64,000 nt of DNA, from the NCBI GenBank assembly GCA_963831155.1, contig CAWHOY010000005.1, positions 620,001 through 684,000 of the forward strand, given 5' to 3'. This stretch comes from CAVRXQ01 sp963831155 (GTDB lineage Bacteria > Actinomycetota > Acidimicrobiia > Acidimicrobiales > Bog-793). Below are positions 62,645-64,000 of this stretch, one piece after another. Under the pieces are notes generated by a model. The model was not told the origin of the DNA, searched no databases, and saw only the letters and a list, made by a program, of their open reading frames with translations. A program made the position numbers and the translations under genes. The number at the start of each line of letters is the position of its first letter. Positions within the stretch are counted from its first letter, which is position 1.

Positions 62645-63014
62645 TGCATCAACCACCCCGTCAAAGAACGATTTGCTCAATGACGATTCTCGGTTCGCGG
62701 CGGGAGCTGTTTCTCAACGCCGATGGACAGGTGTACTCCTGCACGAAGAGCCTGACGCGGACGCGGTCTGCAGCCACCACGCGGCGATCGGCGTTCCTTG
62801 CGGTGACGTGCACGAGGTTTCGGGACTTCTGTAACGACCGGCCTTGTGCTGTCGGCCCCGGCCGACCGCGGTCTCGGCGTATCCCCCGTCGGGCGGCAGA
62901 GCGGGGGCTTTCGCCGTGATGCGGATCGCGTCGGAGTGAACTACGGCCTCGAAGTGGCGGCCGAGTTGAGCGAAAAAGGGCTCGTGCAGCCTGAAGGACG
63001 TGTCCGGCGCGGTC
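62645..63014. other. 370-base stretch without a convincing gene
   Basis: Between the DUF2237 gene and the dienelactone hydrolase stop, frames on both strands look partly natural (minus FRLHEPFFAQLGRHFEAVV; plus VNYGLEVAAELSEKG), but none has a start, length and ribosome site together. It could hold a gene remnant. No hairpin or repeat is seen. Confidence 0.4.
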
Positions 63015-63590
63015 TCAGTGGGCTGCGAGGAAATCGAGCACGCGCCCGGTAAGCAGCTTCGTCGCACCCGCGTCATAGGACGGGAGGCTGGAGTCGGCGA
63101 AAAGGTGTCGATTCCCCGGGTACAAGAACAGCTCCGCGTCCTGGGTCGAAGCGACGAGCTCGCGGGCTGCGTCGATGTCGCCCTCGTCGACGAACCACGG
63201 ATCGGCGTCCATTCCGTGGACCTGTACGGGCACGCCCGCCGGCCAGACGGTCCCGAACTCCGAGACAGGGAGGCAGGACTCGAAAAAAAGTGCCCCACGC
63301 GCGCCGGCGCGGGTCTGCGCGAGCTGCTGAGCTGGCATCACACCGAGCGAGAATCCCGCATAAACGACCCCGTCGGCTAGCCCGTCAGCTGCACTCACGC
63401 CCCTGTCAAGCAGATTGTCAAAGCCAACCTCGCGTGCGTACGCCACGCCCTCATCCAGCGTCGCAAAGGTGCGGCCTTCGTACAGGTCCGGCGTGTGCAC
63501 CGTGTGTCCGGCGCCGCGGAGCTCGTCGGCGAAGGCGAAGACGCCTGTGGTCCGGCCCTGCGCGTGATGAAACAACAACACCTCAGCCAT
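63015..63590 (-). CDS. dienelactone hydrolase family protein
   Basis: This 191-residue alpha/beta hydrolase starts at ATG 63588-63590 with GGAGGAGGCGGC upstream. It has the nucleophile elbow GFSLGVMPAQ, with Ser where classical dienelactone hydrolase has Cys, a late Asp in HGMDADPWF and His in YPGNRHLFAD. It would hydrolyse an ester or lactone; the substrate is unknown. A longer frame is less likely because of the ribosome site. Confidence 0.88.
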   Translation of the reverse strand: MAEVLLFHHAQGRTTGVFAFADELRGAGHTVHTPDLYEGRTFATLDEGVAYAREVGFDNLLDRGVSAADGLADGVVYAGFSLGVMPAQQLAQTRAGARGALFFESCLPVSEFGTVWPAGVPVQVHGMDADPWFVDEGDIDAARELVASTQDAELFLYPGNRHLFADSSLPSYDAGATKLLTGRVLDFLAAH

Positions 63591-63676
63591 GCCGCCTCCT
63601 CCGTCGAAATGCGATTGTGTCCGAATTTCTCGCCGCTTCGCGCGCGGCCACTCCGACGAATTCAGCACGCCGTCCT

Positions 63677-63701
63677 CTCAGCCTCCTCCAAAGGGGCTGA
63701 G
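63677..63701. other. 7-bp inverted repeat in intergenic region
   Basis: CTCAGCC (63677-63683) and GGCTGAG (63695-63701) pair around an 11-base loop, upstream of the dienelactone hydrolase gene. It may be an operator-like site or a weak terminator; it has no T-run. Confidence 0.3.
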
Positions 63702-63839
63702 CGTTTCGCACGCCTTTCGCGCGGATTGGAATGCACACGCCGGTTAGGTCCGCCTCGACGTGCCGTTTGGTGCCGACCTCACAACCGACCGCCCGCTGCC
63801 ACTCAGTGTGACCGTCGGATCCTCGAGACATGTCTATCG

Positions 63840-64000
63840 ATGCCTTGGAAAACTGACGTAGATAACTGTGTGGGACGTTCCCCCATACAACTTCGCTGGC
63901 GCGTCCGCCTGATCTGGCCCGCACCCTCGTCACCAACCGCGCTGCGTCAAGCATCGTTTCTGCTCGCTGCGGCTGGAATCACAGGAATCGTGAACGACGT
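63840..64000 (+). CDS. start of a gene leaving the window, possible membrane protein
   Basis: From ATG 63840 (or GTG 63870) the frame stays open to the edge and ends in a hydrophobic stretch (ALRQASFLLAAAGITGIVND) after a basic region (LRWRVRLIWPAP), as at the start of a membrane-anchored sensor or cyclase. Only 53 codons are visible. An opposite-strand frame at 63583-63954 is possible but looks like a shadow. Confidence 0.4.
   Translation, partial: MPWKTDVDNCVGRSPIQLRWRVRLIWPAPSSPTALRQASFLLAAAGITGIVND

Noticed and set aside
63583..63954. 123-codon minus-strand frame at the right end
   Set aside because: Composition looks like a shadow, it contains the 63677 hairpin and overlaps the dienelactone hydrolase start, which has its own strong ribosome site.

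Overview
The window is a GC-rich, gene-dense chromosomal segment from an actinobacterium. It carries a complete Pup-proteasome locus (mpa/arc, dop, pup, prcB, prcA, pafA), the thrS-HIT-pgsA-acyltransferase-pimA block for phosphatidylinositol mannosides, an MshC-type mycothiol ligase, an F420-NADP reductase and a DUF4193 protein, a combination typical of Actinomycetota. PafB/PafC are missing, Pup ends in Glu, and several conserved proteins look like those of deep-branching lineages. A member of Acidimicrobiia or a neighbouring class is my best guess; this is inference.

Layout: 1-2367 is the 5' part of a divergent membrane FtsH-like protease (it runs off the left edge), followed by a 390-base stretch with no clear gene. 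2755-8214 holds small hypothetical proteins, a beta-lactamase-fold hydrolase, a VOC protein and an ABC exporter. 8343-11754 has a long conserved hypothetical gene converging on a Nudix/GNAT/unknown/DUF4193 operon. 12163-26361 is the proteasome neighbourhood: a two-domain ThyX-like protein, a HelY helicase, tatC, tatB, signal peptidase, pafA, prcA, prcB, pup, dop, mpa and trmI on the minus strand, with a DUF2007-like gene and a ferredoxin gene on the opposite strand between them. 26559-31026 is tal-zwf-pgl plus a LOG-family gene. 31703-34704 is thiO-thiS-thiG-thiD.

34725-52246 is a long, almost uninterrupted minus-strand array: npdG-mshC, thrS-HIT-pgsA-acyltransferase-pimA-M48-yebC, and ruvC-ruvA-ruvB-yajC-secD-secF-serS. 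Many junctions are 1- to 4-base stop/start overlaps, so translation is probably coupled. 52292-64000 is more accessory: a Bcp peroxiredoxin, EF-G2, a three-gene nutrient ABC importer, a cytochrome b gene broken by three lesions, DUF885 and DUF2237 proteins, a dienelactone hydrolase, and a gene entering at the right edge.

I did not find a clearly new multi-gene defence or mobile system, a CRISPR array, an insertion sequence, a tRNA or an rRNA. The most unusual points are a seryl-tRNA synthetase gene that can only start with CTG inside a CTGA overlap with secF; a fused double ThyX-like protein whose signature residues are divided between its two halves; the decaying cytochrome b; and an FtsH-like protease with three predicted membrane spans and a Met/Gly-rich insertion in its AAA domain.
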